A DNA stretch of 12,288 nt from Firmicutes bacterium UBA2598 (GTDB taxonomy: Bacteria; Bacillota; PH28-bin88), in the NCBI GenBank assembly GCA_002339345.1, contig DDKM01000044.1:1-12288 (forward strand). The letters run 5' to 3'. The notes beneath the pieces are model-generated. The model saw only the letters and a program-made list of their open reading frames with translations. It searched no databases and was not told the origin of the DNA. Within the stretch, counting starts at the first letter, position 1; each line of letters begins with the position of its first letter. The position numbers and the translations under genes are program-made. Shown one piece after another: positions 1-6,715 of the stretch.

Positions 1-29
1 TGCCCACCGAAAAAAGAAGTATTACGGGG

Positions 30-59
30 TTGTCCCCTGTTATTATACCGTTATATAAT
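30..59 (+). promoter_or_regulatory. Possible sigma-A promoter upstream of the MFS gene
   Basis: A perfect TATAAT lies at 54-59, with TTGTCC (4 of 6 matches to TTGACA) at 30-35 and an 18-base spacer. The surrounding sequence to about 115 is AT-rich, unlike the coding DNA after it. It would leave a leader of roughly 90 bases before the ATG at 156. The call rests on consensus matches only. Confidence 0.4.
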
Positions 60-155
60 TGTTATAAAGCAAAACATTTCAGAAATAATTTGGGTGATAA
101 TGAGGGATTCTTTTTTTGTGTGCTTCCATCATGGGTTTTGGAAAGGGGATGCCCA

Positions 156-1607
156 ATGGTACTGCAAAGGGCAGACCGGCAGCGATGGCTGGTGCTGGCC
201 AGTGTTAGTTTTGGAACCTTCCTTTCCGTTGTGAACAGTACCATTGCCAATGTGGCCCTACCCACCCTGGCCAAGGAAATGGGTACTGATCTGGCGGTGA
301 TCCAGTGGGTGGTGGTGGCATACCTTTTAACTTTATCAGCGGTTTTGCCGGTGATGGGTCGCCTGGCGGATATGTTTGGCCGCAAGCTGGTTTACTGCAG
401 CGGTTTTATAATCGTGATGGCAGGTGCTGTGGCTTGTGCCTTGTCCCCTAGCCTTGGGCTTTTAATCGCCGCCCGGGTGCTCATGGCAGTGGGTTCGGCC
501 ATGCCCATGGCCAATGGCATGGCCATCATTACCACTGTCTTTCCGCAGGAGGAGAGGGGCCGGGCCCTTGGGATAGTGGGGTCCATGGTCGCCCTGGGGG
601 TCCTGGCCGGTCCGGTAATGGGCGGTTTTCTGATTGCCTGGGGAGGTTGGCCTTGGGTATTTATCATCAACCTGCCCCTTGGAGTGATGGCCTTTATTAC
701 TGCCCTGCGGTTGCTGCCACCGGATCAGCCGGCGGCTAGCAAGGAGCCCTTCGATTTTGCCGGTGCCTCCTTGTTCATGGCGGGGATGGTCACCCTGCTG
801 CTGGCCATTACCCGCGGTCCCGTCTGGGGGTGGACCAGTGTCGCCACCGGGGTAACCGGGCTGCTAGCTATGGTATTTTTATTGGCTTTTGTGCTATTTG
901 AAAAAAATATGCGTTATCCTGTGGTGGATATGGAGATATTTAAGATCCCGGCTTTCTCGTCCGGCATTGCTGTAGCCTACTTGGGCTTTGTGGGCATGGC
1001 GGGCACTTCCATCCTAATGCCATTCTACTTGCAGGACTTACTGGGGTACCCGCCAAATATGGTGGGCCTGCTGACCATGCCCTATCCCGTAGCCATGGCC
1101 CTGGTGGCCCCCTTTAGCGGCTACCTGTCAGACCGGGTGCACCCAGCGGTGTTAACCACCGCGGGATTGTCCATCAACGGGACGGCACTGGTGTGGCTGG
1201 CATTTATGAATCCCGCGGAAGGGGCGGGGGGAGTGTTGATCAGGATGTCGGTCCTAGGGCTGGGGATGGGCCTGTTCATGTCACCCAACAATTCCAGTGT
1301 GATGGGTTCCCTCCCCCGACACAAGCTTGGCCTGGCCAATGGGATGAATTCCCTGATCCGTAATGTAGGGTTGGTCACCGGCACCGCTATCCTGGTGGGG
1401 ATTTTTACATCGGCCAGAAACGGTTATCTGGCATTGGGGGCGGTGGCCGCGACCCACGGCCAGACCGCAGCATTTATGGCTGGGTGGCGGGCGGCCTTTA
1501 GCTGGGCAGCCTTCCTGGTATTAATGGGAGCGGTGTTGTCCGCCTTGCGGCTGCGGATGAATCAGCCCATGGCATCCGGTGCTACCCAGCCGGCCAAGAC
1601 AGCATAG
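156..1607 (+). CDS. MFS multidrug-type exporter, DHA2 (EmrB/QacA) family
   Basis: A 483-residue inner-membrane transporter, the normal length for the 14-helix DHA2 drug:H+ antiporters. I chose ATG 156 because a GGAAAGGGG ribosome site lies 7 bases upstream and the protein then starts MVLQRADRQRWLVL just before the first helix; a reading frame open from TTG 30 adds only residues unlike the family. Visible motifs are the helix-1 signature NSTIANVALP, the loop 2-3 motif A GRLADMFGRK, and the exporter motif C ALGVLAGPVMGG in helix 5. The usual acidic residue of the helix-1 motif (DxTIVNVALP) is Asn here. The substrate cannot be told from sequence; export of a drug, organic anion or metabolite is possible. 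A strong terminator follows, so it is probably transcribed separately from the AOR genes. Confidence 0.9.
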   Translation: MVLQRADRQRWLVLASVSFGTFLSVVNSTIANVALPTLAKEMGTDLAVIQWVVVAYLLTLSAVLPVMGRLADMFGRKLVYCSGFIIVMAGAVACALSPSLGLLIAARVLMAVGSAMPMANGMAIITTVFPQEERGRALGIVGSMVALGVLAGPVMGGFLIAWGGWPWVFIINLPLGVMAFITALRLLPPDQPAASKEPFDFAGASLFMAGMVTLLLAITRGPVWGWTSVATGVTGLLAMVFLLAFVLFEKNMRYPVVDMEIFKIPAFSSGIAVAYLGFVGMAGTSILMPFYLQDLLGYPPNMVGLLTMPYPVAMALVAPFSGYLSDRVHPAVLTTAGLSINGTALVWLAFMNPAEGAGGVLIRMSVLGLGMGLFMSPNNSSVMGSLPRHKLGLANGMNSLIRNVGLVTGTAILVGIFTSARNGYLALGAVAATHGQTAAFMAGWRAAFSWAAFLVLMGAVLSALRLRMNQPMASGATQPAKTA

Positions 1608-1624
1608 GGGTATTCCTACCACAA

Positions 1625-1673
1625 CGACAAATGGCAGGTTCGCCAGTGAATGCGAGCCTGTCATTTTTTGTCG
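1625..1673 (+). terminator. Rho-independent terminator after the MFS gene
   Basis: The arms 1630-1643 and 1652-1665 pair over 14 positions (two G-T wobbles) around an 8-base loop, followed by a run of T to 1669. An outer pair, CGACAA at 1625-1630 and TTGTCG at 1668-1673, can extend the hairpin when the T run is base-paired. It separates the MFS transcript from the AOR operon. Confidence 0.85.
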
Positions 1674-1692
1674 AAATAAAAAACAAGGGATT

Positions 1693-1720
1693 TTTACCAT
1701 ATTGCAGAATTAAAAATAAT
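1693..1720 (+). promoter_or_regulatory. Possible promoter for the AOR operon
   Basis: TTTACC at 1693-1698 and AATAAT at 1715-1720 are 16 bases apart in an AT-rich stretch between the terminator and the AOR start. Matches are 4 of 6 and 5 of 6. A promoter is expected here because the previous transcript ends at about 1670, but the boxes themselves are weak. Confidence 0.35.
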
Positions 1721-1747
1721 AAATACCAGGAACGGGGGGAGAGAGGC

Positions 1748-3571
1748 ATGGGTGGTTACAAAGGTCTTTTACTGCGGGTAAACTTGACTAGCGGGGAGAT
1801 TAAAAAGGAACCACTGGATCGGGAACTGGCCAGGGATTTCATCGGCGGGCGCGGCCTGGCGGGGAAAATGGTTTACGACGAGGTATCACCTGAAGTGGAT
1901 GCCCTGAGCCCGGACAACAAAGTCTTTTTTGCCACTGGCCCCTTGACGGGTAGTACTGTGCCTACCGGCGGGCGATACATGGTGGTGACCAAATCTCCGC
2001 TGAACAATACCATCGCGGCATCCAACTCCGGCGGGTTCTGGGCTGCAGAACTCAAGTTTGCTGGGTATGATATGGTCATTGTGGAGGGACGGGCGGATCA
2101 GCCGGTTTATATCTGGATCAATGACGACCAGGTGGAAATCAGGCCGGCAAACCACCTCTGGGGTAAACTGGTCGGAGAGACCACCGATACCCTGTTGGCA
2201 GAGGTGGGGGATCCCAAGGCTAGGGTGCTCACCATCGGTCCCGCCGGTGAGAAGATGTCCCTGGTGGCATCGGTGATGAATGACCGTTACCGGGCGGCTG
2301 GCCGTACCGGTGTGGGAGCGGTGCTGGGCTCCAAGAACCTCAAGGCAATTGTGGTGAGGGGCACTACAAAGGTGGAGTCCGCCGAGCCGGAGCGCCTGAA
2401 GGAAGTACTGGCGGATGTGAGCAAGAAAATCAGAGAGCATGGTGTGACCGGTCAGGGCCTACCCAACTACGGTACGGCAGTGCTGGTCAATGTCATCAAT
2501 GAAACTGGTGTTTTCCCCACCAAAAACTTTCAAGAGGCTTATTTCCCCACTGCCGGGCAGATTAGTGGTGAGACCCTGGCTGAAAAATACCTGGTCAAAA
2601 GGGATCCATGTTACCGTTGCCCCATTGCCTGTGGACGTTACTGCAGGGTGGACGGCGAGGAGGGCGGCGGGCCGGAATATGAGACCATTTGGGCCTTTGG
2701 CGCCGACTGTGGCGTGGATGATCTGAAGGCGGTGATCCGGGCCAACAACATTGCCAATGAAATGGGGCTGGACACCATTTCCGCCGGGGCCACCATTGCC
2801 GTGGCCATGGAGCTTTATGAAAAGGGCATCATCCCTGCAGAAGACCTGGACGGCCCACCCCTTAGTTTTGGCAGCGGTGAGGCCCTGGTGGCCTATACGC
2901 GAAAAATGGGTCTGGGGGAAGGATTTGGCGCCAAACTGGCTATGGGTTCCTATCGTCTGGCGGACAGCTACGGTCATCCGGAACTGGCCATGGTGGTAAA
3001 GAAACAGGACCTGCCGGCCTATGATCCCCGGGGAATTCAGGGACATGGTCTGCAATACGCCACCGCCAACCGGGGTGGTTGCCATGTCCGGGGATACCTG
3101 GTCTCGCCGGAGATTCTGGGGATTCCGGAAAAACTTGACCGTTCCGTCACAGAGGGCAAGGCCGCCTGGGCTAAGGCTTTTCAGGATTTGACGGCGGTAA
3201 TTGATTCCCTGGGGATGTGTCTGTTCACTTCCTTCCCCCTCGGTGCTGATGATTACACCAACCTGGTTAATGCTGTCACCGGCTTCAATTACTCGGTGGA
3301 GGAACTACTGATGGCCGGTGAGCGAATTTGGAACGTGGAACGGCTGTTTAACTTGCGGGAAGGGTATACCGCAGCCGATGACACCTTACCGCCCAGGCTA
3401 TTGCAGGAGCCCATCCCCTCCGGTCCATCCAAGGGGCAGGTGCATTTGTTGTCCCAGTTGCTTTCTGAGTATTATGCGGTTAGGGGATGGGATAGCGAGG
3501 GGGTTCCCACGCCGACAAAGCTGTCCCAACTTGGGCTGGTGAAGGCCGGTACGGTGGAAAATTCGGCTTAA
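1748..3571 (+). CDS. aor: Tungsten-dependent aldehyde:ferredoxin oxidoreductase (AOR)
   Basis: A cytoplasmic enzyme of 607 residues (Pyrococcus furiosus AOR has 605) that interconverts aldehydes and carboxylic acids with ferredoxin, using a bis-tungstopterin and one [4Fe-4S] cluster. ATG 1748 is preceded by a purine-rich GGGGGGAGAGAGG site; the longer frame from 1631 begins inside the terminator and was rejected. The N-terminal domain (about 1-210) has the family pattern FIGGRGLAGK, ATGPLTGSTVPTGGRY and AGRTGVGAVLGSKNLKAI. The cluster ligands are C288, C291, C295 (CxxCxxxC) and C491 in DSLGMC, almost the same numbers as in P. furiosus AOR (288, 291, 295, 494). It is followed by a radical SAM gene and a MoaD-like gene, which supports a tungsten rather than molybdenum enzyme. 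The natural substrate is not determinable; other members (for example BamB, GOR) have different partners that are absent here. Confidence 0.93.
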   Translation: MGGYKGLLLRVNLTSGEIKKEPLDRELARDFIGGRGLAGKMVYDEVSPEVDALSPDNKVFFATGPLTGSTVPTGGRYMVVTKSPLNNTIAASNSGGFWAAELKFAGYDMVIVEGRADQPVYIWINDDQVEIRPANHLWGKLVGETTDTLLAEVGDPKARVLTIGPAGEKMSLVASVMNDRYRAAGRTGVGAVLGSKNLKAIVVRGTTKVESAEPERLKEVLADVSKKIREHGVTGQGLPNYGTAVLVNVINETGVFPTKNFQEAYFPTAGQISGETLAEKYLVKRDPCYRCPIACGRYCRVDGEEGGGPEYETIWAFGADCGVDDLKAVIRANNIANEMGLDTISAGATIAVAMELYEKGIIPAEDLDGPPLSFGSGEALVAYTRKMGLGEGFGAKLAMGSYRLADSYGHPELAMVVKKQDLPAYDPRGIQGHGLQYATANRGGCHVRGYLVSPEILGIPEKLDRSVTEGKAAWAKAFQDLTAVIDSLGMCLFTSFPLGADDYTNLVNAVTGFNYSVEELLMAGERIWNVERLFNLREGYTAADDTLPPRLLQEPIPSGPSKGQVHLLSQLLSEYYAVRGWDSEGVPTPTKLSQLGLVKAGTVENSA

Positions 3572-3604
3572 GGGCACGTTGCCCCGAAAAGTGTACTGAA
3601 CAGG

Positions 3605-3630
3605 AACCGCCCGGAAGCAACCGGGCGGTT
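3605..3630 (+). terminator. Intercistronic hairpin between AOR and the radical SAM gene
   Basis: A perfect 10-bp stem, AACCGCCCGG with CCGGGCGGTT, around the loop AAGCAA. Only a poor T run follows (GTGTT), so it more likely gives partial termination or protects the 3' end of the abundant AOR message than full termination, leaving the downstream genes at lower level. Confidence 0.6.
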
Positions 3631-3653
3631 GTGTTAAGAAACAGGTGAGAATC

Positions 3654-4796
3654 ATGACCGGAACCCATTTTATGGATTGCCGTCCTTTAAAAATTCACCA
3701 CGACTATCAGGTTCACCTTATTCCCCGCTTATCCCTAAGGAAAGTTTACATCGAAGTCACCAACACGTGTAACCTGGGTTGTATCATGTGCTACCGGAGT
3801 GCTTGGCGTGTACAGGAGGGGTTTTTGCCCTTGGCTGTCTACCGGGATTTGCTGGTCCAGTTGGGGGCTTTCCCGTTACTGACCCAAGTGGTTTTCGGCG
3901 GCATTGGTGAGCCCACCCTGCACCCCGATTTGCCGCAAATGGTGAGAGAAGCTGCTGCGCAAGGTTACCTGGTCACCGTTACCACCAATGGTACCAAACT
4001 TTATGGTGGGCTCGCCCGGGAACTGGCGGCCGCCGGGTTGCACCGGCTGGTAGTAAGTGTGGACAGCCCCCAGGCAGACCGCTATCAAGCCATCAGGCAG
4101 GCAGACCTGGCTAACGTACTAACTGGCCTGGAGCAATTACGAAAGTTTAATTGGGGGGAGCTGGGCAGTGGGTTCGCCGGCAAGAAAATCCAGCTGGAAT
4201 GGGAATTTGTGGCCATGGCTGCCAACGTGGGAGATTTGCCCTATCTTGTGGATCTGGCCTCCACCTATGGGGTTCAAGCTATCCACGTGTCTCACCTGAT
4301 GCCCGTCACTTCTGCCGCGGCCACGCAAGTTCTATATACACCCGGTGCCCGGGAATGCTTCCGGCAGATTGGTCGCCAGGCGGCCAACCGGGCGCTGGCC
4401 CGGGGGATCACCCTGGGGTTGCCTGCCAGTGAGTTGAAAACCGAACGCCGGTGCCGCTTTATGGAGCAGGATGCAGCGGTGGTGGCTTGTGATGGACGGG
4501 TAGTGCCGTGCTATCGGTTACTCTACGGATACCCGGAATATGTTTTTGGACGTTGTAAGCAGGTGCAGCCATACCATTTCGGGAACATTCACCAACAATC
4601 CCTGCAGGATATTTGGGTCTCCCGCACCTACATGGGCTTTCGTTTTCAGGTGAGGGAAAACCGCTACCCTTCCTGTCCCGATTGCGATCTGGTGGATGGG
4701 TGTGATCTGGTCACCAACAGCGAAATGGATTGTAACGGCAATACCCCGTCCTGCGGCGACTGCCTGTGGGCCAGGGGCTTAATTTATTGTCCCTAA
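3654..4796 (+). CDS. Radical SAM/SPASM protein, tungsten-oxidoreductase maturase type
   Basis: A 380-residue radical SAM enzyme, probably cytoplasmic, with the SAM-binding [4Fe-4S] motif C39-NLG-C43-IM-C46 and the glycine motif GGIGEP. The C-terminal part is a cysteine-rich SPASM-like region with C267, C279, C286, C301, C341, C344, C350, C360, C367, C370 and C379, enough for two auxiliary clusters, including the CPDC and GDCLW patterns. ATG 3654 has an AGGTGA site 5 bases upstream; a GTG at 3645 is part of that site and was rejected. Its place directly after AOR matches the known family of tungsten cofactor oxidoreductase radical SAM maturases, whose exact reaction is, as far as I know, not established. 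A role in cofactor or peptide modification of AOR is inferred from context. A PqqE/anSME-like peptide modifier is the alternative. Confidence 0.85.
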   Translation: MTGTHFMDCRPLKIHHDYQVHLIPRLSLRKVYIEVTNTCNLGCIMCYRSAWRVQEGFLPLAVYRDLLVQLGAFPLLTQVVFGGIGEPTLHPDLPQMVREAAAQGYLVTVTTNGTKLYGGLARELAAAGLHRLVVSVDSPQADRYQAIRQADLANVLTGLEQLRKFNWGELGSGFAGKKIQLEWEFVAMAANVGDLPYLVDLASTYGVQAIHVSHLMPVTSAAATQVLYTPGARECFRQIGRQAANRALARGITLGLPASELKTERRCRFMEQDAAVVACDGRVVPCYRLLYGYPEYVFGRCKQVQPYHFGNIHQQSLQDIWVSRTYMGFRFQVRENRYPSCPDCDLVDGCDLVTNSEMDCNGNTPSCGDCLWARGLIYCP

Positions 4797-4825
4797 GCTA
4801 GCATGCCAGGAAAGGGGTGAGATGG

Positions 4826-5050
4826 ATGAAGGTGCTAGTCAAGTTATTTGCCACCCTAAGGGAAGGACGTTTTGATGTTAAGGAGATGGACTTGCCAGAA
4901 GGTACAAGGGTGGGTGATGTCCTGCTGTTACTGCAAATCCCTCCCCGGGAAGCTGCCATTTGTCTTGTGAACGGCAGATCGGTTGAAGGGGATGCCGGCT
5001 TGGCCGATGGTGACACCGTGGTTTTCTTCCCGCCCTTGGGGGGCGGTTAA
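4826..5050 (+). CDS. MoaD/ThiS family sulfur-carrier protein
   Basis: A 74-residue ubiquitin-fold protein ending in PPLGGG; in this family the terminal Gly-Gly is adenylated by a MoeB/ThiF-type enzyme and carries sulfur as a thiocarboxylate. Typical features are the opening MKVLVKLFATLRE, the central VGDVLLLLQIPP and the LVNGRSV...LADGDTVVFFPPLGGG end. ATG 4826 is preceded by AGGGGTGAG; GTG 4817 in that site would add only three residues. It is 29 bases after the radical SAM gene and closes the AOR module, so the likely job is to supply sulfur for the dithiolene of tungstopterin, as MoaD does for molybdopterin. A ThiS-like role in thiazole synthesis is less likely, since no thi genes are near. 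Confidence 0.88.
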   Translation: MKVLVKLFATLREGRFDVKEMDLPEGTRVGDVLLLLQIPPREAAICLVNGRSVEGDAGLADGDTVVFFPPLGGG

Positions 5051-5181
5051 CGGCTTCAATATGGGTTGATGCTAGGCTGGCTGAACTACGCGCCGGGTGA
5101 AATAATTACCTCCAGCAGGTTAGGAACAGGTAGAACGGCTTACTTTCGTTCAAACGTAAGGACACAACGAAGATGCTGTTT

Positions 5182-5217
5182 GCGAGGCGAGAATTATTCC
5201 GCCTCGTTTGTCTTTTC
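5182..5217 (+). terminator. Terminator-like hairpin after the MoaD-like gene
   Basis: GCGAGGCG at 5182-5189 pairs with CGCCTCGT at 5200-5207 (7 Watson-Crick pairs plus one G-T), and the loop can close further by GAA/TTC around TTA. The T-rich stretch TTGTCTTTTCC follows. It is 131 bases past the MoaD stop, so it could end the AOR transcript or act as an attenuator of a longer leader. Confidence 0.7.
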
Positions 5218-5228
5218 CTCGATAATCT

Positions 5229-5258
5229 GAAGCGCAAAAAGTGCCATGCTTCGTTTTT
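5229..5258 (+). terminator. Second terminator-like hairpin in the leader
   Basis: GAAGC at 5229-5233 pairs with GCTTC at 5248-5252, with GC/GC inside it and a three-base bulge, followed by GTTTTT to 5258. It is weaker than the hairpin at 5182-5217 but has the cleaner T run. Two such hairpins within 80 bases is unusual for simple operon ends. Confidence 0.45.
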
Positions 5259-5260
5259 GT

Positions 5261-5328
5261 GGTAAAACCGCCTAGCGCGGACCCGCCTGCCAGGTGGTGG
5301 GAGGGTCGGCGGCTATTTGCCACCGCCG
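5261..5328 (+). promoter_or_regulatory. Compact GC-rich RNA fold with a competing pairing
   Basis: GGTAAA (5261-5266) pairs with TTTGCC (5316-5321) and CCGCC (5268-5272) with GGCGG (5308-5312), enclosing GACCC (5280-5284) with GGGTC (5303-5307) and a small GCCT/AGGT hairpin at 5285-5295. The strand 5307-5312 (CGGCGG) can instead pair with CCGCCG at 5323-5328. Two exclusive folds just ahead of the ribosome site are what a switching leader would look like. The fold is by eye; function and ligand are unknown. Confidence 0.4.
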
Positions 5329-5382
5329 GCTTCCGTATAGCCCTTTATTAAGGAGGTCAAAATAAACTGAGGTGATTGGGCA

Positions 5383-5685
5383 TTGGAACTAAGCCTATCG
5401 TGGGAAAAATGGAAAGCAATGCTAAGAGCGGGGATAAATGTCGGTGAGTTTATTGGATTCTCCGAGGACAGGATTAAGGATGCCGCCTACCGTTTGGGTG
5501 GGCTTCTTGCAGGCCATATTGATGCGGGTAACCGGGAACAGCGCCTGCTCCAAGAGTTATGGTTGGAAGGAACCGAAGAGGAGCGGCGAGCGCTTACTTC
5601 CATGCTGGTCAAACTGATCAACCGGGATGACCAGCGGGACAAAAAACTGGTGAACCGGCAAGATGCCAATAAGGATAGGCACTGA
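5383..5685 (+). CDS. DUF3243 family protein (YmfJ-like)
   Basis: A 100-residue soluble protein of unknown function, found mainly in Firmicutes. The match to the family is in the pattern WEKWKAMLRAGINVGEFIGFSEDRI, KDAAYRLGGLLAGHID, REQRLLQELW and ALTSMLVKLI, close to Bacillus YmfJ as I remember it. The last 20 residues are a highly charged tail beyond the usual domain end. The start is TTG 5383, with GAGGTGA at 5369-5375 seven bases upstream; no ATG or GTG is available. The last 23 bases overlap the hydrogenase small-subunit gene, so the two are likely translationally coupled. A role in expressing, assembling or regulating the hydrogenase is suggested only by this placement. Confidence 0.75.
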   Translation: MELSLSWEKWKAMLRAGINVGEFIGFSEDRIKDAAYRLGGLLAGHIDAGNREQRLLQELWLEGTEEERRALTSMLVKLINRDDQRDKKLVNRQDANKDRH

Positions 5686-6712
5686 GCCTTTACGACCAGG
5701 CAAACTGTCCCGGTCGGCTCCCCCGCTCATATGGCTGGGAACCAATACCTGTGGCGGCGATGCCGTCTCTTTTTTGAATTCCCTTGACCCGGGTTACCTG
5801 GACTTGCTCAGAGACCTGGCCGACTGTCGGTATCTTTACTTGACAATGACAGCCGAAGGAGATATGGCTACCAGGATCCTGGATGAAATGCTGACCACAT
5901 TGCCCGGAAAGTACATTCTGGTGGTTGAAGGAACTATTCCCACCAGATCCAACGGGTTGTATTCGGTAGTTGGTATGCGAAACGGGGAGCCATTGACCGC
6001 CTTGCAGGCAGTGCGGGAACTAGGGACAAAAGCCCGGTACGTAGTGGCTGTGGGGACCTGTGCGGCATTTGGGGGGCCTTTTGCAGCCATGCCAAACCCC
6101 TCGGGTTCGTTGCCCGTGCAGGCGGTCCTGGATAGGCAGGTAATCAACGTACCTGGGTGCCCGGTCAATCCTGACTGGATGATGGGGACACTGGTCCACC
6201 TGATCCGGTTTGGCGAGCCTGAGCTGGACAGTTTCAACCGGCCGAAACTGTTCTATGGTGAGACCATTCATAATCTCTGCCAGCGACGCCACTATTTTGA
6301 CAACAGCCTGTTTGCCAAACAGCCCGGTGAGCCCTGGTGCATGTACCAGATCGGGTGCAAGGGGCCGGACACCTTTGCGGACTGTCCCTATCGCCAATGG
6401 AACGGAGAACATTTGAGCTGGCCGGTGAAGGCCAACACCCCGTGTATCGGTTGTGTTAACCCGGAATTTCCCGATGGTAATGCGCCCTTTTTTGAACATC
6501 TGCCGGATGTGCGCCTACCGGGTGTTCGGGTGACCGCCGACCGGGTCGGTGCCCTGACTGCCGCAGCCACAGTCCTTGGCATTGGTGTTCACTTGGCTGG
6601 CAGCATCCTTACCGGCAGACTTGCCCACGCATTTAAACAGACCTTTTCTGGTTCTGGCGCTAGAACCCGCCTGTTGCAAAACTTAATCCAACGGTTCAGT
6701 AAAAAGCGGTAA
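5663..6712 (+). CDS. [NiFe] hydrogenase small subunit, with CxxD proximal-cluster motif
   Basis: A 349-residue electron-transfer subunit carrying three Fe-S clusters. The proximal cluster ligands read C30-G-G-D33, C133 (GTCAAFGG) and C166 (VPGCPVNPDW): the usual second Cys of CxxC is Asp. The distal cluster has H203, C206, C226 and C232; the medial has C241, C261 and C264. The N-terminus (MPIRIGTEPLRPG) has no twin-arginine signal, and an in-frame TGA at 5651-5653 rules out a longer start, so the lack of a Tat signal is real unless there is a frameshift. A hydrophobic segment at about 296-318 (GALTAAATVLGIGVHLAGSI) then a basic tail suggests a membrane anchor. A 3Cys-1Asp proximal cluster is known from group 1h (actinobacterial-type) oxygen-tolerant hydrogenases. 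The weak GGTGA ribosome site and the overlap imply coupling to the upstream gene. Confidence 0.93.
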   Translation: MPIRIGTEPLRPGKLSRSAPPLIWLGTNTCGGDAVSFLNSLDPGYLDLLRDLADCRYLYLTMTAEGDMATRILDEMLTTLPGKYILVVEGTIPTRSNGLYSVVGMRNGEPLTALQAVRELGTKARYVVAVGTCAAFGGPFAAMPNPSGSLPVQAVLDRQVINVPGCPVNPDWMMGTLVHLIRFGEPELDSFNRPKLFYGETIHNLCQRRHYFDNSLFAKQPGEPWCMYQIGCKGPDTFADCPYRQWNGEHLSWPVKANTPCIGCVNPEFPDGNAPFFEHLPDVRLPGVRVTADRVGALTAAATVLGIGVHLAGSILTGRLAHAFKQTFSGSGARTRLLQNLIQRFSKKR

Positions 6713-6715
6713 GGG

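Larger units (their letters stand above)
5051..5382 (+). other. Gene-free structured leader before the hydrogenase operon
   Basis: This 332-base stretch has no credible ORF. From 5051 to 5160 there are only weak hairpins: GGTGA/TTACC around AATAA at about 5096-5110, and CTTAC/GTAAG at 5139-5160. Then come two terminator-like hairpins (5182-5217 and 5229-5258), a GC-rich fold (5261-5328), an unused AAGGAGGTC and the working ribosome site. I could not match it to any riboswitch class I know well. It holds both the end of the MoaD transcript and, most likely, the start and leader of the hydrogenase transcript. Confidence 0.6.

Noticed and set aside
49..69. A second ModE-type box upstream of the MFS gene (CGTTATA with TATAAAG)
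   Set aside because: One arm has a mismatch and the spacing between arms is 7 rather than 10 bases, so the two halves would not lie on the helix as in the tupA box; the AT-rich sequence is better explained as a -10 region.
1631..1747. N-terminal extension of AOR from ATG 1631
   Set aside because: The start lies in the stem of the terminator at 1625-1673, the extension is unlike AOR, and ATG 1748 has a strong ribosome site and gives the normal family length.
1886..3085. Antisense open frames (208 and 184 codons) within the AOR gene
   Set aside because: No family pattern or ribosome site, and the + strand is a complete AOR with its cluster ligands in the expected places.
5051..5345. A Moco/Tuco, cobalamin or other known riboswitch in the leader before the hydrogenase operon
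   Set aside because: The folds are suggestive, but I could not line up conserved core bases of any class with confidence, and a hydrogenase is not a usual target of a pterin riboswitch. Left as an unassigned structured leader.
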